Assembly (NCBI RefSeq): GCF_023556315.2
Contig: NZ_CP116221.1
Location: 2,119,001 to 2,183,000, forward strand
Origin: Psychroserpens ponticola
GTDB taxonomy: Bacteria; Bacteroidota; Bacteroidia; Flavobacteriales; Flavobacteriaceae
Length of the DNA stretch: 64,000 bases
Direction of reading: 5' to 3'
Part shown: positions 36,568 through 43,960 of the stretch, one piece after another
Numbering within the stretch: position 1 is the stretch's first letter
Layout: each line of letters starts with the position of its first letter
Notes under the pieces: model-generated
The model's input: the letters and a program-made list of their open reading frames with translations, nothing else
The model's database searches: none
Told to the model about the DNA's origin: nothing
Position numbers and translations under genes: made by a program

Positions 36568-37820
36568 ATGCACTCGTAAAATCGGCCACTATAATTGACC
36601 CTAAAAGCGATTTTCACAATGAAACGGTCGATATCTTAATTGAAAAAGGTGTCATTTCTAACATTTCTAAACGCATTTCAAATCCAAAAAACCATAAAGA
36701 AATTAAACTTGACAACCTTCATATATCTCAAGGCTGGTTTGATAGTAGCGTGAGTTTTGGAGAACCAGGATATGAAGAACGAGAGACGATAGAAAACGGA
36801 CTTAAAACTGCTGCTCTTTCTGGATTTACTTCAGTAGCAGTAAATGCAAATACAAATCCAGTCATTGATTCTCATGCAGATATTCATTTTCTAAAACTGA
36901 AGGCCGAAAAACACGCAACGAATCTCTATCCAATTGGAGCATTAACACGAAATAGTGATGGAAAAGTCTTAGCAGAAATGTTTGATATGAAAAATGCTGG
37001 AGCAGTGGCATTTTATGACTACAAACACCCTATTGACGACCCAAATCTGATGAAGTTAGCGCTACAATATGCTAGTAATTTTAACGGATTGGTCTGTTCA
37101 TTTCCACAGGAATCAAAGATAAGCGGATTAGGAGTTATGAATGAAAACATAACAAGCACATCATTAGGGCTAAAAGGAAATCCTGCTTTGGCAGAAGAAT
37201 TGCAGGTCGCTAGAGATCTATTTATTTTAGATTACGCTGAAGCTAAACTCCATATACCAACAATATCAACTGCAAAATCAGTAGAATTGATTAGAGCAGC
37301 TAAAAAGAAAAAGTTGAATGTAACTTGTAGTGTTGCAATTCATAATTTAATTTTTACTGACGAAGAGTTATCAACTTTTAACACCAATTTTAAAGTACTA
37401 CCATCTTTAAGAACTCAAAAAGATATTGATGCTTTAATTGAAGGGATTAAAGATGGTACAATTGATATGATAACAAGCGACCATAATCCAATAGACATTG
37501 AAGACAAGAAAATTGAATTTGATTATGCCAAATATGGAACAATCGGATTAGAAAGCGCATTCGGAGCATTGAATTCTATCTTTACAATTAAGAAAACAAT
37601 AGAATTATTAACTAAAGGAAAAGAACGCTTCGGAATTGAATCTTCTTCAATTTCTATAGGAAACAAAGCTGATTTATCATTGTTTAATCCAAATGAGAAT
37701 TCTATATTTTCAAAAGAACAAATGACATCAAGATCAAAAAATTCAATATTTGAAAACAGAGAATTAAAAGGAATAGTTTACGGGATTATCGCAAACAATA
37801 AGATGATTTTATCAAAATAA
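36564..37820 (+). CDS. Dihydroorotase-like protein, probably inactive
   Basis: A 418-residue amidohydrolase-superfamily protein aligned along its length with class I dihydroorotase: 'GWFDSSVSFGEPGYEERETIENGLKTAALSGFTSVA', 'GLGLKGNPALAEELQVARDL', 'ALIEGIKDGTIDMITSDHNPID' and 'GLESAFGAL'. However, the metal-binding His-x-His after the first strand is Ser-Val-Ser, the second His of the HxxHIST motif is Thr (LHIPTIST), and the PHH of the next strand is IHN. Only part of the site, Asp-His, remains. Like the non-catalytic PyrX/PyrC' proteins, it may be structural or regulatory. It overlaps the BatA-like gene. Confidence 0.82.
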   Translation: MNALVKSATIIDPKSDFHNETVDILIEKGVISNISKRISNPKNHKEIKLDNLHISQGWFDSSVSFGEPGYEERETIENGLKTAALSGFTSVAVNANTNPVIDSHADIHFLKLKAEKHATNLYPIGALTRNSDGKVLAEMFDMKNAGAVAFYDYKHPIDDPNLMKLALQYASNFNGLVCSFPQESKISGLGVMNENITSTSLGLKGNPALAEELQVARDLFILDYAEAKLHIPTISTAKSVELIRAAKKKKLNVTCSVAIHNLIFTDEELSTFNTNFKVLPSLRTQKDIDALIEGIKDGTIDMITSDHNPIDIEDKKIEFDYAKYGTIGLESAFGALNSIFTIKKTIELLTKGKERFGIESSSISIGNKADLSLFNPNENSIFSKEQMTSRSKNSIFENRELKGIVYGIIANNKMILSK

Positions 37821-37832
37821 CAACTTCAAACT

Positions 37833-38165
37833 ATGCAAAACACATCAAACGACAACAATGACAGCTTAGCGATTGTTGCTTATATCACACTTATCGGAAC
37901 TCTAATAGCATTCTTTATGAATCGAGAAGAGCGCAATCCACTTGTTTCCTTTCATATTCGACAAGCATTGGGTTTATGGCTACTACAAATGGTTTTAGGT
38001 TATTTTATTGGTGCTTTTAATAGTTGGATGATCTCATCGTCCTTTTGGGTTTTCTTTATCGCTTTATTTTTATATGGCATATTTGGAGCTGTTGGAAAAA
38101 AAATGAATGAAGTTCCAATTTTAGGTCCTTTCTTTCAAAAACTTTTTGCTACAATCGGACAATAA
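37833..38165 (+). CDS. Small DUF4870-like membrane protein
   Basis: A 110-residue protein with three hydrophobic segments (about 14-30, 48-64 and 67-90). The stretch 'RNPLVSFHIRQALGLWLL' between the first two is the DUF4870/Tic20-like signature. It is 12 bases after the dihydroorotase-like gene and 3 bases before the esterase, so it is in the same transcript. Function unknown. Confidence 0.75.
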   Translation: MQNTSNDNNDSLAIVAYITLIGTLIAFFMNREERNPLVSFHIRQALGLWLLQMVLGYFIGAFNSWMISSSFWVFFIALFLYGIFGAVGKKMNEVPILGPFFQKLFATIGQ

Positions 38166-38168
38166 TTT

Positions 38169-38816
38169 ATGAGTTTATCCTTACATCACATTACACGACC
38201 TTCTTCATTAAAAGAAAATGCACCATTACTAATCATGTGTCATGGCTATGGTAGTGATGAAAATGATTTGTTTTCATTCGCTCAAGAATTACCTGAAGAA
38301 TTATATATCATTTCGGTAAGAGCGCCTTATCCTATGCAACCTTATGGAAATGCCTGGTATGCTATTAATTTTGACGCCAATCAAAACAAATGGAATGACG
38401 TAGAACAAGCTATTGAATCACGTGATAAAATCGCCAACTTTATTGATGAAGCTTGCGCTGAATATTCCGTCGATAAAAATAATGTCACCCTTTTGGGATT
38501 TAGTCAAGGTACCATTTTAAGTTATGCTGTTGCACTCACCTATCCCGAAAAAGTTAAAAATATCATTGCATTAAGTGGCTATGTTAGTGAAGATATGTTA
38601 GACACAGATTTAACAACTAAAAACTACAAACACTTAGATTTCTATTGCTCTCACGGAAGTGTAGATCAAGTTATCCCAGTAGATTGGGCTAGAAAATCAC
38701 CTCAGTTCTTAAATGCTTTAAATATTAAAAATACGTATTCTGAATTCCCTATTGGACATGGTGTTGCTCCTCAAAATTTTTATGAGTTTAGAAGCTGGCT
38801 AAAGAACAGAATTTAA
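38169..38816 (+). CDS. Phospholipase/carboxylesterase family hydrolase
   Basis: A 215-residue alpha/beta hydrolase. The oxyanion region 'LLIMCHGYGSDENDLF' is followed by the nucleophile elbow Gly-Phe-Ser-Gln-Gly (near residue 116), the acid in 'HGSVDQVIPVDWA' and the catalytic His in 'PIGHGVAPQN'. Length and motifs match the abhydrolase_2 group (esterases and acyl-protein thioesterase-like enzymes). No signal peptide, so cytoplasmic. It is the last gene of the unit beginning at 34642. Natural substrate unknown. Confidence 0.88.
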   Translation: MSLSLHHITRPSSLKENAPLLIMCHGYGSDENDLFSFAQELPEELYIISVRAPYPMQPYGNAWYAINFDANQNKWNDVEQAIESRDKIANFIDEACAEYSVDKNNVTLLGFSQGTILSYAVALTYPEKVKNIIALSGYVSEDMLDTDLTTKNYKHLDFYCSHGSVDQVIPVDWARKSPQFLNALNIKNTYSEFPIGHGVAPQNFYEFRSWLKNRI

Positions 38817-38820
38817 AATT

Positions 38821-38844
38821 TCATTCAGAGCGAATCGAAGCAAC
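38821..38844. repeat. Dispersed intergenic repeat remnant
   Basis: TCATTCAGAGCGAATCGAAG (38821-38840) is another member of the dispersed GC-richer family, located between the convergent stops at 38816 and 38857. No terminator hairpin is visible in this gap. Confidence 0.5.
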
Positions 38845-38856
38845 TTTTATTTAAGT

Positions 38857-39378
38857 TTATCTAGGCCTATATAACGATGATTCAATAACTTTAAACTTAA
38901 GCTCTTTCCTATCTTCAATAGTTTCTATTTCATAAGACAGTAACATTTCTCCCCAATATTTACCATCAGTAAAACTAGCTATGATCCATTTATGGTTAAG
39001 CATTCGTATTTGATCTATTAGCATTTTCTGACCAGTCATAGACGCATAAGGCACTAACGGATGATCTTCAGTTTCATAAACATTAAGATTCATTAATTCG
39101 TCTTTTATAAATGGTACAAACTCTGAAATTCTAAAACCTTGCTCTTCCCAATATATCATTGCATCCTCATTGGTGTCAAACTTGAACGTGTAGAAATTAG
39201 AAACAACATCATCTTCCATAACTCTAATTGAATCTTTCAATTGAGTATTCGCTACCATATAATTGGTTAGCTTTTTGTCATAGTTCTCAATAATACTTTT
39301 AGAATTTACAAATTGAAAAATCACTAATAATAAAGTGAAAATAAATAAATACATGAACAATCTTTGTTTCATAATCAA
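38857..39378 (-). CDS. Hypothetical membrane-anchored protein
   Basis: A 173-residue protein with one N-terminal hydrophobic segment (about residues 5-24) and an extracytoplasmic domain with a short helical stretch after it. No enzyme motif is recognised; 'MIYWEEQGFRISEF' and 'HKWIIASFTDGKYWGEMLLSYEI' look like conserved core strands. It begins 3 bases after the stop of the MBL-fold hydrolase gene, so they are probably co-transcribed. ATG 39378 or 39372 may be the start. Function unknown. Confidence 0.7.
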   Translation of the reverse strand: MIMKQRLFMYLFIFTLLLVIFQFVNSKSIIENYDKKLTNYMVANTQLKDSIRVMEDDVVSNFYTFKFDTNEDAMIYWEEQGFRISEFVPFIKDELMNLNVYETEDHPLVPYASMTGQKMLIDQIRMLNHKWIIASFTDGKYWGEMLLSYEIETIEDRKELKFKVIESSLYRPR

Positions 39379-39381
39379 TGT

Positions 39382-40143
39382 TTAAAGTTCTATTTCTAAG
39401 TTATCATATGCCAAAAAAACGTTTTTGGGTAATTTTTGTTGTACTTCATCATGAAAACCTAAGTAATGACTAATATGTGTCAAATAAGCGGTTTCTGGTT
39501 GTACCTTTTCTACAAAATTTAAAGCTTCAGTCATATTAAAATGCGATATATGCTCTCGCTCTCGTAATGCATTTACAACTAAAACTTTTACACCTTTTAG
39601 CTTTTCAACTTCCTCATCTGCAACAGTTTTCATATCTGTTAAATACGCAAAATCACCAAATCGAAACCCAAAAACCTGCAGTTTATGATGGTAACCGTTT
39701 ATAGGAATCACTTCCAAATCACCAAGCTTAAAAGGTTTATTCTTTATTTCATTCTCAATCACACTTGGAACGCCAGGATATTTATTTTTAGTTGTAAATA
39801 TATAATCGAAACGTTTTTTTAACTCCCCAAACACGCGCTTATGTGCATAAAATGGAATATCTCCTTGCCTAAAATAAAAAGGTCTAATATCATCTAATCC
39901 TGCTGTGTGATCGGCATGTTCATGAGTAAAAATCACACCATCAATCTTATTACAATCAATTCTAAGCATTTGCTGTCTAAAATCTGGACCGCAATCTACG
40001 ACATAAGCAAAATCGTCCCATTCAACTAAGATAGATACTCTAAGGCGCTTGTCTTTAGGGTTTGTACTTAAACATACAGGATGATCACTTCCAATAACTG
40101 GAATTCCTTGTGAAGTACCTGTGCCTAAAAATGTAATTTTCAA
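39382..40143 (-). CDS. MBL-fold metallohydrolase, PhnP-like
   Basis: A 253-residue metallo-beta-lactamase-fold enzyme. It opens with 'MKITFLGTGTSQGIPVIGSDHPVC', the first strand and loop of PhnP/RNase Z-like phosphodiesterases. The metal motif is HEHADHTAG, with further ligands in YVVDCGPDF, YLTDM and LTHISHYLG. In E. coli PhnP cleaves cyclic ribose phosphates; no phosphonate genes are nearby, so the substrate is open. Divergent from the 40238 gene with 94 bases between starts. Confidence 0.88.
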   Translation of the reverse strand: MKITFLGTGTSQGIPVIGSDHPVCLSTNPKDKRLRVSILVEWDDFAYVVDCGPDFRQQMLRIDCNKIDGVIFTHEHADHTAGLDDIRPFYFRQGDIPFYAHKRVFGELKKRFDYIFTTKNKYPGVPSVIENEIKNKPFKLGDLEVIPINGYHHKLQVFGFRFGDFAYLTDMKTVADEEVEKLKGVKVLVVNALREREHISHFNMTEALNFVEKVQPETAYLTHISHYLGFHDEVQQKLPKNVFLAYDNLEIEL

Positions 40144-40160
40144 TGTCTATTAATTTAAAA

Positions 40161-40168
40161 CAAAAATA
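40161..40168 (-). promoter_or_regulatory. TAnnTTTG promoter box (minus strand)
   Basis: CAAAAATA on the plus strand is TATTTTTG on the minus strand, a perfect -7 box 18 bases upstream of the MBL hydrolase start. It pairs with the divergent box at 40203. Confidence 0.5.
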
Positions 40169-40202
40169 AAACTATTTTTTTTAGTTATACCTCCTATTTT
40201 AA

Positions 40203-40210
40203 TACCTTTG
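40203..40210 (+). promoter_or_regulatory. TAnnTTTG promoter box for the 40238 gene
   Basis: TACCTTTG matches the -7 consensus perfectly and lies 27 bases before the ATG at 40238. No -33 TTTG is evident in the T-rich upstream stretch. Confidence 0.5.
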
Positions 40211-40237
40211 TGAAGTTGACAAAACCCAGACTTAAAG

Positions 40238-41689
40238 ATGGAAATAACCTTAAAAGGAGATAGAGAATTTGATGAGATTCCTTCGTTAAAAACAAAATGT
40301 TTGCGAATTAATCTCAATGAAAACATCTACGGAACATTCGCTGAAATTGGAGCAGGTCAAGAAACTGTTCGTCAGTTCTTTAGATCTGGTGGTGCTTCCG
40401 GAACTATTGCAAAAGCTATGTCTGCTTATGACAAAGCTTTTAGTGATGCAATTTATGGTATTGAAGATGATAAACGTTATGTTACTGAAGCGCGTTTACG
40501 AAAAATGCTAGATCATGAAATCAACTTAGTTGAAGAGCGTCTTTCTAGAGAAGAACATCCTAATAAAATGTTCTTTACGTATGCAAATACAGTGGCAACT
40601 ATTGATTTTGCGAAAAAATACAAAGGACATGGCTGGGTAGGAATTAAATATCAAGTTGATGCTAATCAAGACTATAACGAAATTGTACTGCACTTACGTT
40701 TTAAAGAAACCGATGCAAGACTACAACAAGAAACTCTTGGTATTTTAGGTACAAATCTAATTTATGGTGCATTTTATAAATACAATGAACCTAAAAAAAT
40801 ACTACGTTATTTATATGATCATTTAGACAAAGATCAAATTGAAATAGATACTATCAATTTTGCTGGTCCAGTTTTTAAAGATGTTGACAACCGCTTAATG
40901 AGTTTACAACTGGTTAAAAACGGAATGACTGATGCTGTCATGTTTGCGCCTGATGGCAACAACGTACTTCCTGCAAAAGTTCTTTACAAAAAGAACATAT
41001 TAACATTACGTGGTAGTTTTAGACCAGTAACTAAGGTAAATATGGACATGTATAAGAAATCTTATGACATGTTTATTAAAGAAAGTAAAGTTGATGTTGA
41101 CAAAACACAAGTCATCTTTGAAATTACTTTATCTAATCTAAGAGCTGAAGGCGAAATCGATGAACAAGATTTCATGGATCGCGCTAAATTATTATGCTCA
41201 TTAGGTCAAACAGTGTTGATCTCTAATTTTCAAGAGTATTATAAACTTGTTGAATACTTCTCTCAATATACGAAAGCTAGAATGGGATTAGCAATGGGAG
41301 TAAATAACCTCGTCGATATTTTTGATGAGAAATATTACCGTCATTTAAGTGGTGGTATCTTAGAAGCCTTTGGAAAATTATTCTTCAAAGATTTAAGAGT
41401 CTATTTATATCCAATGCAAAATGATGATAATACGGTTACTACTAGTGAAAACCTCAAAGTACATCCAAGAATGAAAGAACTCTACAAGTTCTTTAAATAC
41501 AATGGAAAAGTAGTCGACATCGCTGATTATGATGAATCTACATTGAAAATATTCTCAAGAACTGTGCTAAAAATGATTGCTAGCGGGAACGATGAATGGG
41601 AAGCTATGCTACCTGAAGGTGTTGGCAAATTAATTAAAGAAAAAAGTCTTTTTGGCTGTGAAACTGAACAAATTCATTTAGGAGATTAA
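40238..41689 (+). CDS. Conserved Bacteroidota protein of unknown function
   Basis: A 483-residue soluble protein with no signal peptide or membrane segment. It is strongly patterned and clearly conserved: 'LRINLNENIYGTFAEIGAGQETVRQFFRSGGASGTIAKAMSAYDK' near the start, then 'HLRFKETDARLQQETLGILG' and 'KVNMDMYKKSYDMFIKE'. I remember homologues carrying unreliable labels such as TonB-dependent receptor, but a cytoplasmic protein without a barrel cannot be one. It has its own promoter and a strong terminator, so it is a single-gene unit. No function assigned. Confidence 0.8.
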   Translation: MEITLKGDREFDEIPSLKTKCLRINLNENIYGTFAEIGAGQETVRQFFRSGGASGTIAKAMSAYDKAFSDAIYGIEDDKRYVTEARLRKMLDHEINLVEERLSREEHPNKMFFTYANTVATIDFAKKYKGHGWVGIKYQVDANQDYNEIVLHLRFKETDARLQQETLGILGTNLIYGAFYKYNEPKKILRYLYDHLDKDQIEIDTINFAGPVFKDVDNRLMSLQLVKNGMTDAVMFAPDGNNVLPAKVLYKKNILTLRGSFRPVTKVNMDMYKKSYDMFIKESKVDVDKTQVIFEITLSNLRAEGEIDEQDFMDRAKLLCSLGQTVLISNFQEYYKLVEYFSQYTKARMGLAMGVNNLVDIFDEKYYRHLSGGILEAFGKLFFKDLRVYLYPMQNDDNTVTTSENLKVHPRMKELYKFFKYNGKVVDIADYDESTLKIFSRTVLKMIASGNDEWEAMLPEGVGKLIKEKSLFGCETEQIHLGD

Positions 41690-41700
41690 ATTTAAACCTT

Positions 41701-41743
41701 AGAAACAAAAAACCGCATGAATTTCATGCGGTTTTTTGTTTCT
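41701..41743. terminator. Long perfect inverted-repeat terminator
   Basis: Bases 41701-41721 and 41723-41743 are perfect reverse complements, 21 bp each with one base between. The core is ACCGCATGA/TCATGCGGT flanked by A- and T-runs, so it works as an intrinsic terminator on both strands. It serves the 40238 gene and the convergent peroxiredoxin gene. Confidence 0.9.
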
Positions 41744-41768
41744 AATTCGGAATGAAGTAAAGCAACTA
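41744..41768. repeat. Dispersed intergenic repeat remnant
   Basis: AATTCGGAATGAAGTAAAGC (41744-41763) resembles the 5411 copy (AGAATGAAGTGAAA) and ends next to the stop of the peroxiredoxin gene. Weak, because the sequence is short and degenerate. Confidence 0.35.
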
Positions 41769-41769
41769 C

Positions 41770-42222
41770 CTATTTCAATATTTGATCTGTATGAGCTTTA
41801 GTTTTCACTTTTAAAATAACGTCTTCAATAATTCCATTTTCATCTATTACAAACGTTGTTCTATGAATACCGTCATACACTCTTCCCATAAATTTTTTTG
41901 GTCCCCAAACTCCGAAAGCTTCAATTACTGACTTATCTTCATCTGCTAATAAAGGATACTGAAAACCATATTTGCTTTTAAAATTAGTTTGCCTTTTTGC
42001 ATTATCTGCACTAACACCTAAAATCTCATAGCCTTGAGCTTGAAAACGTTCATAATTATCATTTAAATTACATGCTTCAACAGTGCATCCTGGAGTACTC
42101 GCCTTTGGATAAAAGAAAACAATTAATTTTTTCCCTTTGTAATCTGCTAAAGAAATCATGTTTCCTTGTTCATCTAGAGCTGAAAAATTTGGAGCATTAT
42201 CTCCTACTTTTAATTGTGTCAT
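41770..42222 (-). CDS. bcp: Thioredoxin-dependent thiol peroxidase (BCP/PrxQ)
   Basis: A 150-residue cytoplasmic peroxiredoxin that reduces hydroperoxides using thioredoxin. The active-site block 'FFYPKASTPGCTVEACNLND' has the peroxidatic Cys46 and a resolving Cys51 five residues later, the PrxQ atypical two-Cys pattern. Thr43 and Pro44 are conserved, and the downstream catalytic Arg is probably the one in RTTFVID. Length is normal. Start MTQLKVGDNAPNF is standard. It is divergent from the endonuclease III gene, 35 bases apart. Confidence 0.94.
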   Translation of the reverse strand: MTQLKVGDNAPNFSALDEQGNMISLADYKGKKLIVFFYPKASTPGCTVEACNLNDNYERFQAQGYEILGVSADNAKRQTNFKSKYGFQYPLLADEDKSVIEAFGVWGPKKFMGRVYDGIHRTTFVIDENGIIEDVILKVKTKAHTDQILK

Positions 42223-42257
42223 AATTGTTAACTTTACTTTTTGTAAAAATACAACTT

Positions 42258-42917
42258 ATGACTAAGCAAGAAAAGGTAGATTTTGTTATTAATACGTTAA
42301 AAGAATTATATCCAACCATACCAATCCCTTTAGAGCACAAAGACCCTTACACTTTGTTAATAGCTGTATTAATGTCTGCTCAAAGTACTGATGTTCGTGT
42401 AAATCAAATCACACCTCTACTATTTGCAAAAGCCGACAACCCATATGATATGATTAAACTTTCTGTGGAAGAAATTAGAGCCATTATCAAGCCTGTTGGC
42501 TTATCTCCAATGAAAAGCAAAGGCATTTATGGATTATCACATATTTTGATTGATAAACACAACGGAAAAGTTCCTCAAACTTATGAAGCTTTAGAAGAAT
42601 TACCTGCTGTAGGACACAAAACTGCTGCTGTTGTATTGTCACAAGCATTTGGAATTCCTGCGTTCCCTGTAGACACTCATATTCACAGATTAATGTATCG
42701 ATGGAATTTAACCAATGGTAAAAATGTAATACAAACAGAAAAAGATGCCAAACGTTTATTCCCTAAAGAATTATGGAACGACTTACATCTTCAAATTATT
42801 TGGTATGGAAGAGAATATTCACCAGCAAGAGGCTGGGATTTAGAAAAAGATATTATTACAAAAACTATTGGAAGAGCCACAGTTTTAAACGCATACAATA
42901 AAAATAAAAAGTCCTAA
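42258..42917 (+). CDS. nth: Endonuclease III homologue lacking the iron-sulfur cluster
   Basis: A 219-residue base-excision DNA glycosylase and AP lyase that removes oxidised pyrimidines. The helix-hairpin-helix 'LEELPAVGHKTAAVVL' carries the lyase Lys121 and 'FPVDTHIHRL' the catalytic Asp139, matching E. coli Lys120 and Asp138. The C-terminus reads 'WYGREYSPARGWDLEKDIITKTIG', so all four cysteines that normally bind a 4Fe-4S cluster are absent. ATG 42258 was chosen over an ORF start at 42225 because MTKQEKVDF is the normal beginning. Confidence 0.92.
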   Translation: MTKQEKVDFVINTLKELYPTIPIPLEHKDPYTLLIAVLMSAQSTDVRVNQITPLLFAKADNPYDMIKLSVEEIRAIIKPVGLSPMKSKGIYGLSHILIDKHNGKVPQTYEALEELPAVGHKTAAVVLSQAFGIPAFPVDTHIHRLMYRWNLTNGKNVIQTEKDAKRLFPKELWNDLHLQIIWYGREYSPARGWDLEKDIITKTIGRATVLNAYNKNKKS

Positions 42918-42940
42918 CGACTAACGAATTAGGACTTTTT
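42906..42940. terminator. Intrinsic terminator after nth
   Basis: AAAAAGTCCTAA (42906-42917) and TTAGGACTTTTT (42929-42940) are perfect reverse complements with an 11-base loop. The stop codon of nth is within the first arm. A- and T-runs on both sides make it bidirectional, also serving the small minus-strand gene that ends at 42946. Confidence 0.85.
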
Positions 42941-42945
42941 AAAAT

Positions 42946-43089
42946 TTAGTTTTGAAGCGTTTCAAACTTCAAATCACTACATTCTATAACACTTAAAGCT
43001 TTAGAATAATTTAAAAGAAAATCTATAGTTTCTTTTTTTGGATTAAGGTTGTCCTTTTTTTGTGGACATTCAGAGTAAAGTTTTGCCAT
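42946..43089 (-). CDS. Small conserved-looking protein (47 aa)
   Basis: A complete 47-residue ORF starting at ATG 43089: it begins MAKLYSECPQKKDNLNPKK and ends with LKFETLQN. Codon use is normal, it ends just before a terminator hairpin and starts 57 bases after the sigma-factor stop on the same strand. The mix of a Cys-Pro motif, basic turn and amphipathic helix looks like a real small protein. I recall similar short ORFs near this sigma factor in related genomes, though without a check. Function unknown. Confidence 0.6.
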   Translation of the reverse strand: MAKLYSECPQKKDNLNPKKETIDFLLNYSKALSVIECSDLKFETLQN

Positions 43090-43145
43090 TTTACGGTTTT
43101 TGGTTTGTTATATTAAATAAACGCTATAAAACTTTACTTATTGTG

Positions 43146-43730
43146 TTAATTTGTTAAAATGATATTATTTTTATCAATGACCTTTCTTAGGTTAATTAGC
43201 GCATAACGCATTCTTCCTAATGCAGTATTGATACTTACGCCTGTTCGTTCAGAAATTTCCTTGAAACTCATGTCTTTATACATTCGCATCACTAATACCT
43301 CTTTCTGGTCTTCGGGAAGCTCTTCTATAATGCGACGCAAATCACATTCAACTTGATCTTTAATGAGCTGATTTTCTGCATTTAATGCATTATCACCAAG
43401 AACAGAAAAAATACTAAACTCACCAGAATTATCAAATTTTGGCATTCGATTATTCTTTCTAAAATGATCAATTACAAGATTGTGAGAAATACGCATTACC
43501 CAAGGCAAAAATTTGCCTTCTTCGTTATACTTCCCTAGTTTCAAATTTTTAATGACTTTAATAAAAGCATCCTGAAAAATATCTTCAGTAATGTCTCTAT
43601 CAAATACTTTTGAATAAATAAAACTGTAAATTCTTTGTTTGTGCCTATGGATTAAAACTGATAGAGCGTTTTCATCTCCATCCATGTAGTTTCTAACTAA
43701 AACAGCGTCCGTGATAAGTTGTTGTCTCAT
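43146..43730 (-). CDS. ECF-like sigma-70 family RNA polymerase sigma factor
   Basis: A 194-residue sigma factor with region 2 at about residues 20-95 ('VFDRDITEDIFQDAFIKVIKNL', 'FLPWVMRISHNLVIDHFRK') and region 4 at about 130-185 ('LPEDQKEVLVMRMYKDMSFKEISERTGVSINTALGRMRYALINLRK'), the DNA-binding helix-turn-helix. Regions 1 and 3 are missing, as in ECF types. No anti-sigma gene is adjacent. It is divergent from uvrA across a 230-base gap. Its regulon cannot be read from here. Confidence 0.92.
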   Translation of the reverse strand: MRQQLITDAVLVRNYMDGDENALSVLIHRHKQRIYSFIYSKVFDRDITEDIFQDAFIKVIKNLKLGKYNEEGKFLPWVMRISHNLVIDHFRKNNRMPKFDNSGEFSIFSVLGDNALNAENQLIKDQVECDLRRIIEELPEDQKEVLVMRMYKDMSFKEISERTGVSINTALGRMRYALINLRKVIDKNNIILTN

Positions 43731-43908
43731 AATTATTACTTTAATGCAAAGAATAAATCTTAGCTTGGGGTTAAATTTTATAAAGTAATATTATGAAATA
43801 GGCAGCTCTTTTTTAATATGTTATGAAATCAAATATAACAACAATCATTTCTAAATTCCAAAAAAATGTACAAAACTTTAACATTTTAATCTACAATAAT
43901 CCATTTTA

Positions 43909-43935
43909 TTTGATGAAATACTTGTAGTATCTTTG
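43909..43935 (+). promoter_or_regulatory. uvrA promoter candidate
   Basis: TATCTTTG (43928-43935) is a perfect -7 box, 25 bases before the uvrA ATG. TTTG at 43909-43912 may be the -33 element but the 15-base spacing is shorter than usual. The rest of the 230-base gap back to 43731 shows nothing notable. Confidence 0.5.
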
Positions 43936-43960
43936 CACATTATAATTTGCGTAAACTCCT

